DNA of 64,000 bases from Microdochium bolleyi (lineage: Eukaryota > Ascomycota > Sordariomycetes > Xylariales > Microdochiaceae): positions 930,001-994,000 of the forward strand of contig KQ964247.1 of the NCBI GenBank assembly GCA_001566295.1, in the 5' to 3' direction. A program made the position numbers and the translations under genes. The notes beneath the pieces are model-generated. The model ran no database searches. It was not told the origin of the DNA and saw only the letters and a list, made by a program, of their open reading frames with translations. Shown piece by piece: positions 34,968 through 44,945 of the stretch (positions within the stretch are counted from its first letter, which is position 1; each line of letters begins with the position of its first letter).

Positions 34968-35733
34968 GGTCGCAGTAACAGGGTATTGACGCTGATACAA
35001 TGACAGGAGATTGATGATGGATTCGCGATTATGCTTCCGGGCTTTTTCCCTCCTCAATGCAAGTGACGTGACGCTTCTTAAGGGTCTTCGATTGCGCTTC
35101 GATTGGCGGGGCTGGCTACAGCGTAAAGGGAAGTGAGAGACCAGTGGGGCGCCGGCTTGCGCCCCGTCCGTCGTGACTCAATCGGCAACGCCCTCACCAA
35201 CTCCGCCACAACGCACGCCTCTGCTTTGTCAACCTTGGGACCTCGAGCCCGCCGAAGAGCATCGTTTACTTTGGCGTGAAACCAGGAACATTGCATTTCA
35301 CTGGAGAGAGGCACTTAACATGCCTCCAGCCTACAACCGGCCAACTCCGAGCCAGAGACTAGCCTTCGGAAGAATATTCTGCTCCCTCTGTGTGAGATGC
35401 TAGTTAGTTCACATCGAATGAGCTATTGCTCTGCGCTGCACGAAATCCTTGTCGGCAATGTCTCCCTTCTTTATAAGGTATACTGATTGCAATTTACATT
35501 GGTTGGCTGGCCATTGAGAACGATAAGCACTAGTGATTTCTGGACCTCGGCTTCCAGAGCTTATATGCGATACAATAGGTACCCTGCTTTGAAATCTGTA
35601 GGCGTCGTGAGATTATCATGGAAGGTCAATGCTTGTGCCTCAACTAGCACCACAATTTTGTTCAAATCAAGTTACCATCTGGCGGCAGCCACTGCCGAGC
35701 TCTGTGATGACCCAGCGAGACTCTCGCTCCAAC
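34968..35733. promoter_or_regulatory. divergent spacer, Vms1 / GFA-family gene
   Basis: A 766-base region between divergent start codons. It must contain both promoters. No further gene or RNA is visible. Confidence 0.5.
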
Positions 35734-36426
35734 ATGACTGACCTCAAGAAAACCGCATCGAATTCGCCCGACTTTCCTCTCGCAGGTCTCGCTCGCGACG
35801 GCTGGTCCACCGACGACCGCGCGACGGCGACATGTTACTGTGGCAGCGTGCAATTATCCTTCGTAAGCCAGAGAGGAATAACCGGCTCCTAGTCTTAGGC
35901 TCGTTCTACGACCACTTTTAAACAAGGCTGACTCCCTCTCCAGCCAACGCGTGGACGTGGCCTCGGTGGCCGCTTCATCTGCCACTGCCCTGACTGTCGC
36001 AAGATCACAGCCTCCATGTTCGCCACAAACTTCACCATTGCCGACGAGTACTTGGTCCACGAGAGAGGCCAGGACAAGCTCAGCACATTCGGCCAGTCCG
36101 ACACCATCACGAACAACCGGACCATGACGAACCACTTCTGCGGGACGTGCGGCACGCTCATGTACCGCGTGGGCAGCGGCTGGCCGGGCTACAGCATCCT
36201 GCGGCTCGGCACGGTGGACGATTTCAGCCTGCACGAGACGAAGCTGCGGCCGCAGGTTGAGCAGTTCGTGGACTGCAGGGTTGGATGGCTTGATGGCGCG
36301 AAAGGGGAGGACGGGGTCGGGAAGATGCGCGAGACGGGGAGACAGTTTGGTGGGTTCGAGAAGACTGCCGGGAACCCCAAGCCTGGGACGCAACAGGTGG
36401 ATGTCGAGGTGAAGAGCAGTCTATGA
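35734..36426 (+). CDS. GFA-family (glutathione-dependent formaldehyde-activating-like) zinc protein
   Basis: Two exons (35734-35862, 35944-36426) give 203 residues. The fold is marked by its zinc cysteines: CYCGSVQ (Cys34, Cys36), CHCPDC (Cys56, Cys58, Cys61) and FCGTCGTLMYR. This is the Pfam GFA/Mss4-like architecture. Family members are often annotated as S-(hydroxymethyl)glutathione synthase, but most fungal copies have no known substrate, so the name is only a family label. The C-terminal ~60 residues are Gly/Lys-rich and weakly conserved. The start ATG lies shortly before the first recognisable sequence. It sits between Vms1 and Rqc2 and shares a divergent promoter with Vms1. Confidence 0.88.
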
Positions 36427-37320
36427 GACTGGCAAGTGTTACAATTGTCGCTGAACCGCAGCGGAGTACCAGGATGACTGCACTGGATATGCCGCGATTG
36501 TGCAATGCCGTTGTCCTTGAGGACCACAATAGCGTGATTGTCCTGCAGCCGCCGTGCGTTGTGTTGCATTTCATCTACCGTCCCGGTATGCCTAGCCGCA
36601 GCCGGCCTTGCCGTCGAAACCTTTTTTTCCGGCTGACGTGTTGCTCAAGTGTTTTTGTTCATTAATCATACAGTGTATGGGTGGTTCACTGGGATTCCGT
36701 AATCGCTGTACCCCTCTCCGTTCAGTTCGCACGATTTACATGCTTGTCTGGAAAGCAAAGAGCATGAATGAGTTATTGCCAGAAGCCACTGGGGCACGAA
36801 ACCTCTGTATTCTGGACCTCACTGAGAGACCTGTATACCTTGTTGCTCTTAATCCTTGAGTTTGCACTTAGGTGTGTAATCACGAAAGAACCTTGGAGAA
36901 CCAGCTTCATCGCAAAGATCTGGGCTCGCCTCAGTGCGCAGACATTGTGTTGCTGCCTCGAGACATTCGGATATAATTGCAAGCCATCGTCCGACTTTGA
37001 CCGTGAAGCCGTGACCTCTACAATGTTCGCATGTGTCGCATCTCGGACAAACTGCTCACGGGTCTTTGTCGGCATTGTGGAGCCAACCTTCGACAGGCGG
37101 GATGCCCGAAAGAGTCATTCGGCAGTGGGGTACCCCACGTCATTGAAGAAATCTGGTGGGGTGCTGTCTCAATGTGCTTCGGAGCAGTCGAGTTGTTCGA
37201 GGACCAGCAACCTGGCAACATTCCTCTCCCATTGTCGGGAGTTACTACCATAGCTGTCTACAACAGCAAGAAACTGATAGGACCGAAACGGCCCGCGCGC
37301 GGCTACCACCCTCGAGCACC
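36427..37320. other. spacer upstream of Rqc2
   Basis: About 890 bases between the GFA-family stop and the Rqc2 start, both on the plus strand. The Rqc2 frame stays open upstream to 37156, but the protein family starts at MKQRFSSLD (37321), so the upstream part is taken as 5' UTR. No gene is visible. Confidence 0.5.
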
Positions 37321-40300
37321 ATGAAGCAACGATTCTCGTCACTCGACGTCAAGGTCATAGCTCACGAGCTGTCCGAGAGCTTGACCTCCCTGCGAGTCTC
37401 CAACATCTACGATCTGTCCTCGAAGATCCTGCTCTTCAAGTTCGCCAAGCCTGAAGACAAGAAGCAGATGCTCATCGACTCCGGCTTCCGCTGCCACCTG
37501 ACAGGCTTCACCCGCACGACATCGGCCTTCCCCTCGCCGTTTGTGCAGAAGCTGCGCAAGGTCCTCAAGACCCGGCGCGTCTCGGCCGTCAGCCAAATCG
37601 GCACCGACCGCATCATCGAGTTCCAGTTCAGCGACGGGCAGTACCGCCTATACCTCGAATTCTTCGCCAGCGGCAACATCATCCTTACCGATCGAGATCT
37701 TAAGATCCTGACGCTCCTGCGAAATGTGCCAGAAGGAGAAGGGCAGGAACCCCAGAGAGCGGGTCTCAACTACTCGCTAGAGAACAGGCAGAACTATGGC
37801 GGCGTGCCAGACCTCACCAAGGAGCGGGTGCGCAATGCGCTGCAGAGCGCAGTGGACAGATCAAAAGCAGCCAACGCGGCTGGCAAGAAGATCAAGAGAA
37901 AACCTGGAGACGAGCTGAGGAAGGGACTGGCAACCACGATACTGGAGCTCCCACCGATCCTGGTCGACCACGCGATGAGAGTGACTGGCTTCGACTCTAC
38001 GATACCACCGGCCAGTGTTCTTGAAGACGACGGTGTGCTCGACAAGCTTCTTACTGCCCTACAAGAAGCACGCAAGATTGTAGACCAGGTCACCAGTTCT
38101 GCTACGTGCAAGGGCTATATATTAGCGAAGAAGGACCCCAAGGCAGAAGGCACAACAGAGCAGGAAGATGGAGCCGAGAACCAGAAGAAGCCGACAGGCC
38201 TGCTGTACGACGACTTCCACCCATTTCTTCCCCGCCAGTTTGAGGACGACCCAGCCTATACAGTTTTGCCCTTTGAGAACTTCAACAAGCTGGTGGACGA
38301 GTTCTTCTCGTCCATCGAAGGGCAAAAACTTGAATCGCGTCTGACCGAGCGTGAGGCGGCTGCGAAACGCAAGCTAGAAGCTGCCCGGGCGGACCAGAAC
38401 AAACGCATCGAGGGACTCGCACAGACGCAGACCCTGAACCACCGCAAGGCTGAGGCCATCGAAGCAAATGTGGAGCGTGTTCAAGAAGCAATGGATGCGG
38501 TCAACGGCCTTATCGAGCAGGGCATGGACTGGCACACTATTGGAAAGCTTGTAGACAGGGAGAGGCGAAAAGGCAACCCTGTGGCTGCCATCATCAACCT
38601 TCCGCTCAAGCTCGAAGAAAACACAATCACTCTGGTTCTAGGCGAAGCAGAAGAGGACGAGGACGAGGATGCCTCTGAGACCGACTCGGAAGACTCAGAC
38701 GCAGAGTCAACTTCCTCGGGACCTTCCACATCAGCAGCTCGATCGAACGGCAAGGACCAGAGGCTGCTCGTCGACATCAACCTGGCCATCTCTCCATGGA
38801 GTAATGCCAGAGAGTACTACGACGAGAAGAAGTCAGCAGCCGCAAAGCAGGAGAAGACGACCAAGCAGTCTGAGATTGCGCTCAAGGGTGCAGAGCAAAA
38901 GATCGCCGCGGAGCTGCGCAAAAGTCTCAAGCAGGAAAAACCTGTCCTGCAACCAATCCGTCGGGAGCACTGGTTTGAGAAGTTTGACTGGTTCATCTCC
39001 TCTGACGGATACCTCGTCCTCGCTGGTGGAGATGCGCAGCAGGACGAGATACTCTACCGCCGATACCTCAAGAAGGGAGATGTGTATCTCCATGCGGACC
39101 TCAACGGTGCTTCTAGCGTAATCATCAAGAACAACCCGTCAACTCCTGATGCGCCCATTCCTCCCTCCACGCTTTCGCAAGCTGGTACGATGGCGGTTTG
39201 CACCTCGTCAGCTTGGGACTCGAAAGCCGGCATGTCTGCGTACTGGGTCAACGCGGACCAGGTTTCCAAATCGGCACCAACCGGCGAATACCTTCCTCCG
39301 GGAAACTTCATGATCCGTGGCAAGAAGAACTTCTTGCCCGCCGCTCAGCTTGTCCTTGGTTTTGGTCTTATGTTCAAGATCACTGAAGAGAGCAAAGCTA
39401 AGCATGTCAAGCACCGCCTGTACGACTTGCCAGAAGGCATGGCACCTCTCATATCGGATGAGGTGCAAGAGGCCGGCGAGACGGAGGCGGGTAGCCAGGA
39501 AGCACCTGATCAGCTCTCTGACGACGAGGATGCGGAGACCAACGAACAGCAACGAAACCCTCTGCAGCGCGGAGACAATGCAGACTACGAGGAGACGGAT
39601 GAGCAGGATGCAGAGCTAGCGGAAGACGCAGCCAGACTCGATGTTGCTGATGACAAGGCCCGCACTCCCGAGCCTACAGAGTCTCTGGCGCATTCTCAGC
39701 CTGAAGCGGCGGAAGATGCTGAGCACGACAAGGACGAAGTCGATCAAGAGGACACTTTGGACGAAGTGGAAAATGACGCCACGAGCACAGTCGCGGACAG
39801 CGAGATCGCCACACCCAGCAATGGTTCCGGCAAAGCGACGCCGAGAATGAACCAAGGGCCTAAGAAGCCACAGCCGCCGAAGAGAGGGCAGCGTGGCAAG
39901 GCGAAGAAGATAGCAGCCAAGTACAAGGACCAGGACGACGAGGACCGCGCGGTGATCGAATCCCTTATCGGCTCAGCAGCTGGCAAAGAGAAGAAAGATG
40001 CCGAGGCTCAGGCCCGTGCCGAGAAAGAGGCACAGCAGGCTGCCGCGCTCGAGCGGCGGAAGAAGATGCTGGCGCGGCAGCAGCGAGAAACGGCCGAATA
40101 TGAAGCTATTCGCGCGCAGATGCTTGAGGACGGCTTCGATGCACTGGACGAGAGTGAAGTCGCCAACCTGTCTCTGGTCGATGCGCTTGTCGGATTCCCT
40201 CTTGCGAGCGACGAGATCATTGCCGCCATTCCCGTGTGTGGGCCGTATGCGGCGCTCGGTAAGCTCAAGTACAAGGTTAAGTTGCAGCCGGGACCGCAAA

Positions 40301-40569
40301 AGAAGGGCAAGGCCGTCAAGGAGATTGTCGAGTTCTGGAGAGGTGCCTCGACCAAGAAGGGTGTTGTTGATGAGAACAGTCAGGACAAGGAGAAGATGTG
40401 GCCGCGCGAGGTAGAGCTGATCAAGGGACTAAGGCACGAGGAGATGATCAATGTCGTCCCTGTTGGCAAAGTGAGGGTCATGCTCTCTGGTGGTGCAGGA
40501 GGTAGCGGCGGTGGAGGGGGTGGTAATCAGGGCAAAGGGAAGGGTAAAGGTGGAGGAAAGAAGAAGTGA
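37321..40569 (+). CDS. RQC2: Rqc2/NEMF (NFACT family), ribosome quality control factor
   Basis: Single-exon, 1082 residues. Rqc2 binds the 60S subunit carrying a stalled peptidyl-tRNA, recruits Listerin (Ltn1) and adds C-terminal Ala/Thr (CAT) tails. The start MKQRFSSLD matches the family, with Asp9. The GTDRII block (Asp96-Arg97) matches the yeast Asp98-Arg99 pair needed for CAT tailing. NFACT-N spans about 1-500 with a coiled coil near 380-440 and 560-600. NFACT-R includes WFISSDGYLVLAGGDAQQ and YLKKGDVYLHADLNGASS (~610-670). A long acidic segment (~720-880) follows. NFACT-C is marked by VGFPLASDEIIAAIPVCGPY (~958-977). The tail is unusually Gly/Lys-rich. Its neighbour across one gene is Vms1, the factor that releases chains modified by Rqc2. 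Confidence 0.96.
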   Translation: MKQRFSSLDVKVIAHELSESLTSLRVSNIYDLSSKILLFKFAKPEDKKQMLIDSGFRCHLTGFTRTTSAFPSPFVQKLRKVLKTRRVSAVSQIGTDRIIEFQFSDGQYRLYLEFFASGNIILTDRDLKILTLLRNVPEGEGQEPQRAGLNYSLENRQNYGGVPDLTKERVRNALQSAVDRSKAANAAGKKIKRKPGDELRKGLATTILELPPILVDHAMRVTGFDSTIPPASVLEDDGVLDKLLTALQEARKIVDQVTSSATCKGYILAKKDPKAEGTTEQEDGAENQKKPTGLLYDDFHPFLPRQFEDDPAYTVLPFENFNKLVDEFFSSIEGQKLESRLTEREAAAKRKLEAARADQNKRIEGLAQTQTLNHRKAEAIEANVERVQEAMDAVNGLIEQGMDWHTIGKLVDRERRKGNPVAAIINLPLKLEENTITLVLGEAEEDEDEDASETDSEDSDAESTSSGPSTSAARSNGKDQRLLVDINLAISPWSNAREYYDEKKSAAAKQEKTTKQSEIALKGAEQKIAAELRKSLKQEKPVLQPIRREHWFEKFDWFISSDGYLVLAGGDAQQDEILYRRYLKKGDVYLHADLNGASSVIIKNNPSTPDAPIPPSTLSQAGTMAVCTSSAWDSKAGMSAYWVNADQVSKSAPTGEYLPPGNFMIRGKKNFLPAAQLVLGFGLMFKITEESKAKHVKHRLYDLPEGMAPLISDEVQEAGETEAGSQEAPDQLSDDEDAETNEQQRNPLQRGDNADYEETDEQDAELAEDAARLDVADDKARTPEPTESLAHSQPEAAEDAEHDKDEVDQEDTLDEVENDATSTVADSEIATPSNGSGKATPRMNQGPKKPQPPKRGQRGKAKKIAAKYKDQDDEDRAVIESLIGSAAGKEKKDAEAQARAEKEAQQAAALERRKKMLARQQRETAEYEAIRAQMLEDGFDALDESEVANLSLVDALVGFPLASDEIIAAIPVCGPYAALGKLKYKVKLQPGPQKKGKAVKEIVEFWRGASTKKGVVDENSQDKEKMWPREVELIKGLRHEEMINVVPVGKVRVMLSGGAGGSGGGGGGNQGKGKGKGGGKKK

Positions 40570-42840
40570 TAACCCTGATATTCTTCAGAGGCACAATAGG
40601 ATAGTCTAAGTGAAAGTGAGACAACCTGAATGCTTTCAGGTTATGATCTCTGGACAAATGCAGGAGAGTGATGAACAGCCAAACCCCAATGTGGCGAATC
40701 TCGACCTCGAAATTGCCGTCCAATGTAAGCATCTCACATATGGGAGGACGAGCAGGGCACGCGTGATCGAGTGCCGTCGCCGTTTGTTCTTCGCATGACG
40801 TCCGGATGCTGCGCTAGGCGTTCAAGCAAATGGCAGCATTCCTCGTCACGCACACAATCAGGCATGAAGCAGCATTCCAAACTCCTTCCCTTGCCCTTAT
40901 AAGGACGTGAAGCACCCTCCCGCTTCGGAAAACTCTTTCAACGACTCTCAAGTATCTCTCAATCGGCACACCAACAACAAGCCCAATCGCCACGTCGCTA
41001 GGGACCACTTCCAGTCCAGGATTACACATGGGAATGCACTGAAGAGGTCAACATCATGCTCAGAAACATACAGCCAACACCTCACACGACCCCAAGCAGC
41101 ATGCACCAAGACCATGATGGCTTTTCCGTGGTTCTACAATTCGATACCCATGGTGGCCCTTAGTGGTAGCCGTATGACAACCCGGAGGGCGTGCATTGGG
41201 CTGGACTTCGGCACATCGGCTTTCAATACCTGACTACAGTACCTACGGATGAGACTATCGACCGGGTCACTGAAGGCGTCGGCATATTCCACAGACTTGG
41301 ACAACCTCAAGCGCGGATCTTGAGCTATGAGATTGGAGACGCGAAAGCGACGCGCTAGCCTGCGCTCCGGACGCGTCCGGAGCGCGAGCACTCAACACGT
41401 GCTTCTGCGACGGGCACTCGACAATTTCCGGCCACAGTACCTGGCACCATCTCCTTTGCCACTCGGTGCTGCTCGAATGGCAGCGGCACTGTGAGGGCAG
41501 TTCCAATAAAGCGGCCAGAACAGTGGCGTCCACCACTGGCGCCTGCAGGCGGAAGGCCAATTTCAATCGGCCGCGGATCCATGGCCAACAAGGTCGCGTC
41601 GCTCTCCGCTGGGCGTCCAAATTTGGGTTACGGGCTGTGGGCCAAGTGCGTTTGGGGTTTATTGTTGCCATGGCAACCAGGGGCACAGGTCCAGCTCGAC
41701 AAGGATAGCGCACAGCCGATCTGTCAGGAATGGCGGCGCCCGGCGCTCCCGGTTCGTGCCCTGTTGCCGAGGTCCTGGGCACGTCTTCATGGGTCAAATC
41801 TGTGGTTACAGACTCGAGGGAGCAAGTTGCAAGACGACATGTCCCCGATCGGAGAGCCGCACTCGATGCGATGGGTACTCCTGATCCCGGCCCAATCGCA
41901 GAGCTGCCACGAAACGAAGAAAGCTCATCGAGGACTGCGGGGAACACTATCGGCTTTCTTTTCCCACGGAATACGAGGTGCGCTCAGGAGCCCAGCAACG
42001 ACTCTGCTGATCAAGCAATATCCTGAGAAGTGATCAATTGAGTCCCGACGGGCTCTTATGGTATCATCGGCCACATTGGGACATGTGCGCAACCAATGAC
42101 CGAGGGCCACGCCAGCTGTTGAAGCAAGGCCTTCCCAGCCTGCTTCGGTCGTCGTCAGCAGAGAGGGAGGTTGGGGAATGGTCACAGTCTGCGGCCAACT
42201 GTGTGATCTGCGGCGGGCTGGGCTGGGATGCCGGCCACAGGCTGCAGGTCGATGTCTGGTCTGTGTTACAGCTCCCAACCCGAGCTCTTCTGAGCCTGCC
42301 GCATCGCATCATACGCAGTAGGGAAGGCTGGTCCAAGCGCTAACACCTACCTGAGGTGGGCAAGGGGCCCGCTTGGCGGCGGTGCCGCGGCAGAGACGAA
42401 AGACGACAAAGTTGCCAGCCACCCGAGTGCATCACTAGCCCAGCCGGGCAGCAACCCAATTGGACCTCTCCTAGTGCAGAGGCTGCTGCACCAGCGATGG
42501 CGATCACACATGCTGCAGGAGGGAGGCTGGGACGCGAAAGGGAGTCGTGGCAGGCAGGCAATCACATCCCATCCCATCACATCATGGAGGCGGGCCGGAC
42601 ATGAGGCTGGCTGAGCGCGGGCGGCAGGGTGGGAGTGGTGTGCCCAGGTGGTTGCAACCTGGGGCAGCGACGACTCCGCACTGTCGCCGTGGTGCCTTGC
42701 ATGCCGCCATGCTGCTTCGGGGACGAGATAAACACGACCAATCCGTGCGGCCCCGCCCTCGACTGCAAAGTAAACAAGCCGCGGCCGCCAGCCCCTGCAT
42801 CCCAGCCATCGCCGCGAGACCCTGCGGTTGCAGCACCAGC
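40570..42840. other. long intergenic region upstream of HEX1
   Basis: About 2.3 kb. The 3' UTR of Rqc2 lies at its start and the HEX1 promoter at its end. Open frames here (for example 41491-42033 plus) lack domains and splice partners. Composition becomes GC-rich from ~42150. I see no RNA gene. The length fits a strongly regulated, highly expressed gene, but this is inference. Confidence 0.4.
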
Positions 42841-43126
42841 CGTCCGGCGTGCGTCCCGTTCCTTTATTTGCTCGCCAATCGTCGCCTCGACCGCTTCGTC
42901 TCTTCTCTTCCCGTTTCTACCCAACCAGCTCTACAACCCTCCTCGACCGCATACCCAACCCCGCCTTCCACGTGAAGAACAGAGATCAAAGAAGCCAGCT
43001 CCCCGAAGCCAGCTTCTATCTCCCCCTTCCTTTTCTTTCTCATCCAGAAAGAAGAGCAAGAGGAATCTTCTCGTCTTCCATCCGGTTGTCGAGAAGAGGA
43101 CTCTTCGCGCCGCAAAGGTCGCCACC
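42841..43126 (+). promoter_or_regulatory. probable HEX1 core promoter and pyrimidine-rich 5' leader
   Basis: A TTTATTTG element near 42863 is followed by a pyrimidine-rich stretch (TCTTCTCTTCCCG, 42899-42911) and CAACC-type start contexts, the usual arrangement at strongly transcribed fungal genes. No ATG occurs between 42841 and the in-frame CTG at 43127. The leader may include an intron ending at CATACAG (43172), which would remove that CTG. Transcript data would settle this. Confidence 0.45.
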
Positions 43127-44945
43127 CTGGATTTTGAAGCCCGCGTCCCGGTCCCCTTTAGCGTCTTTCCCTCCTCATACAGAGAGAAAGAGGTTGAAAC
43201 CAAGACAACAAAGACCCACGAGGAAATCCAAGTCAGCGTTGCCGAGAAGCCCGGACGAGAAGGTCAATTCTCTTCTGTCTCCGCCTCGGTCCAGGTCCCT
43301 CCTCAAGAGCAGCGCATCAGCGAGCAAGAGGTCCGATTCACCCGCGAAGAAGAACATTACCCTCGTCCCGGTGTCCAGGTTCACAGCGAGCGTATCCAGC
43401 AGCAAGCCAGGTTAGTTGGCACAGTTTTCTTCTTCTCAGTCCCTCCCTCTCTCTCCCTCTCTGCAATTCCCACCTTGCACAAAACAACCACTCCCCATGT
43501 CCTCAAAGAGGGCCTCCGAGCGCGCCGGGCCACCTCGCAGTCCCAGCTGAAAGGCAATTCCCGAGAACGGGGAAACCACAACAACAGAGGCGTCAGGCAC
43601 TGTTGCGCGTCCCTGGTCCGGGCGGGTCGTGGACAGACCTGGAACTCATCCCCGGCCCCAGCCACACACTCCTTTACCGCTCTGCCACGTCGCGGTGATC
43701 CACTGTGGAAGCACGTCGGTGGGCCATGCATTAGCAGGGACCACTTGGTTGCTTTTGCTTCTTCAGCCCCTTGTCCACTCAAGCTTGGGCCTGTTGATCA
43801 GCTTTGTTGACACAGCAACCCCCTTCGCGAATAACAAGACCCAAAACTAACCGGGAACACCCTTCCTCTCCAGACCATCCTACTCCTCTTTCACTGAGAC
43901 ATCTGTCGAGGTTGACCGCAAGCACATCCCCTCCTACACCAGCATCGACCGCATCGAGCGTGAATACCGTGCTCGTGCCCAGCCCACTTACCAGGAGTCC
44001 TTCCGCGTAACTGGTGCCACCGTCGACCCTCCTCGCTCCACCGCTTCCTACTCTTCCCACCACTCCCACCAGGCTCCCGTTGTCACCGGTACTACCGTCG
44101 ACGGTTTCCAGGACATCCCTCACTACCCTTCCGCTCCCGTCAACGTCTCCGGTGTTACCGTTGACGCTTCCAAGCCCGTCCCTACCTACACCAAGGAGAC
44201 CAAGGTCGTTGAGGAAACTGTAAAGTATCCTCGCTACACTTCGCCTACGAAGCAAAAATCTAGAATGGGCTACTACGACAACGACGGTATGTGCCACACG
44301 TCCCTAGCTTGGCGCGTGTCGCGTCACACCTCATCAACAAGGCAGTTACACTAACACCATCTTCTCATAGGCCAATACCACTCCATCCGTCAAGGTCTGC
44401 ACAAGATGGCTGACAAGATCCTCCCCCACTCTCACCACCACCACCACCACGATGTTGAGGTCGTGCGTGAGAGCTCCGGCGCCGCCGCCCCTGCTGCCAT
44501 CCCCAACACCGTCACCATCCCTTGCCACCACATCCGCATGGGTGACATCCTGATGCTCCAGGGCCGCCCCTGCCAGGTCATCCGCATCTCCACCTCTGCT
44601 GCCACTGGCCAGCACCGCTACCTCGGTGTTGACCTCTTCACCAAGCAGCTGCACGAGGAGTCCTCTTTCATCTCCAACCCTGCCCCCAGCGTCGTCGTCC
44701 AGACCATGCTTGGCCCCATCCTCAAGCAGTACCGCGTCCTTGACCTCCAGGATGGCAACGTCGTCGCCATGACTGAGTCTGGTGAGGTCAAGACTGGCCT
44801 CCCCGTCATCGACCAGGGCGGCCTCTGGGAGCGCCTCTCCCGCGCCTTCTCCACCGGCCGTGGCTCTGTCCGCATCCTTGTCATCTCCGACAACGGCCGC
44901 GAGCTCGCCGTCGACTCCAAGGTCGTCCACGGCTCTTCTTTGTAA
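43127..44945 (+). CDS. HEX1: possible N-terminally extended HEX1 isoform (CTG start)
   Basis: Before the canonical HEX1 ATG (44265) the same frame is open back through two exons, 43127-43410 and 43874-44286, joining 44371-44945. The total is 424 codons, in phase. Bases 43877-44260 use strongly preferred, C-ending codons like the HEX1 body and encode a Thr/Val/Ser/Pro-rich chain with repeats (GTTVDG, GVTVDA, GATVDP). No ATG exists in these exons. The best in-frame near-cognate is a CTG at 43127 in the context GCCACC-CTG-G. Alternatively, an upstream exon supplies the ATG, or the segment is translated only after different splicing. Alternative splicing of hex1 5' regions is known in other fungi. 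The extension itself is seen in sequence; its initiation is inference. Confidence 0.5.
44265..44945 (+). CDS. HEX1: HEX1, Woronin body major protein (canonical form)
   Basis: Exons 44265-44286 and 44371-44945 give 198 residues. HEX1 self-assembles into the crystalline core of the Woronin body, a peroxisome-derived organelle that plugs septal pores after hyphal damage. It is an eIF5A-fold relative. The start MGYYDNDG and the blocks VTIPCHHIRMGDILMLQGRP, VIRISTSAATGQHRYLGVDL and PSVVVQTMLGP match HEX1. An insert with six consecutive histidines (HSHHHHHHD) occurs near residue 35. The C-terminus is HGSSL. Known HEX1 proteins end in SRL, a peroxisomal PTS1, so the -2 residue here is unusual. Codon use is very biased, indicating high expression. 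The gene is convergent with bleomycin hydrolase. Confidence 0.96.

Noticed and set aside
42701..43410. ATG at 42701 as the start of the long HEX1 form
   Set aside because: The frame is open from there, but it runs through what looks like the core promoter and pyrimidine-rich leader, and the encoded sequence (Cys/Pro-rich) shows none of the codon bias of the later part. I cannot exclude it without transcript data.
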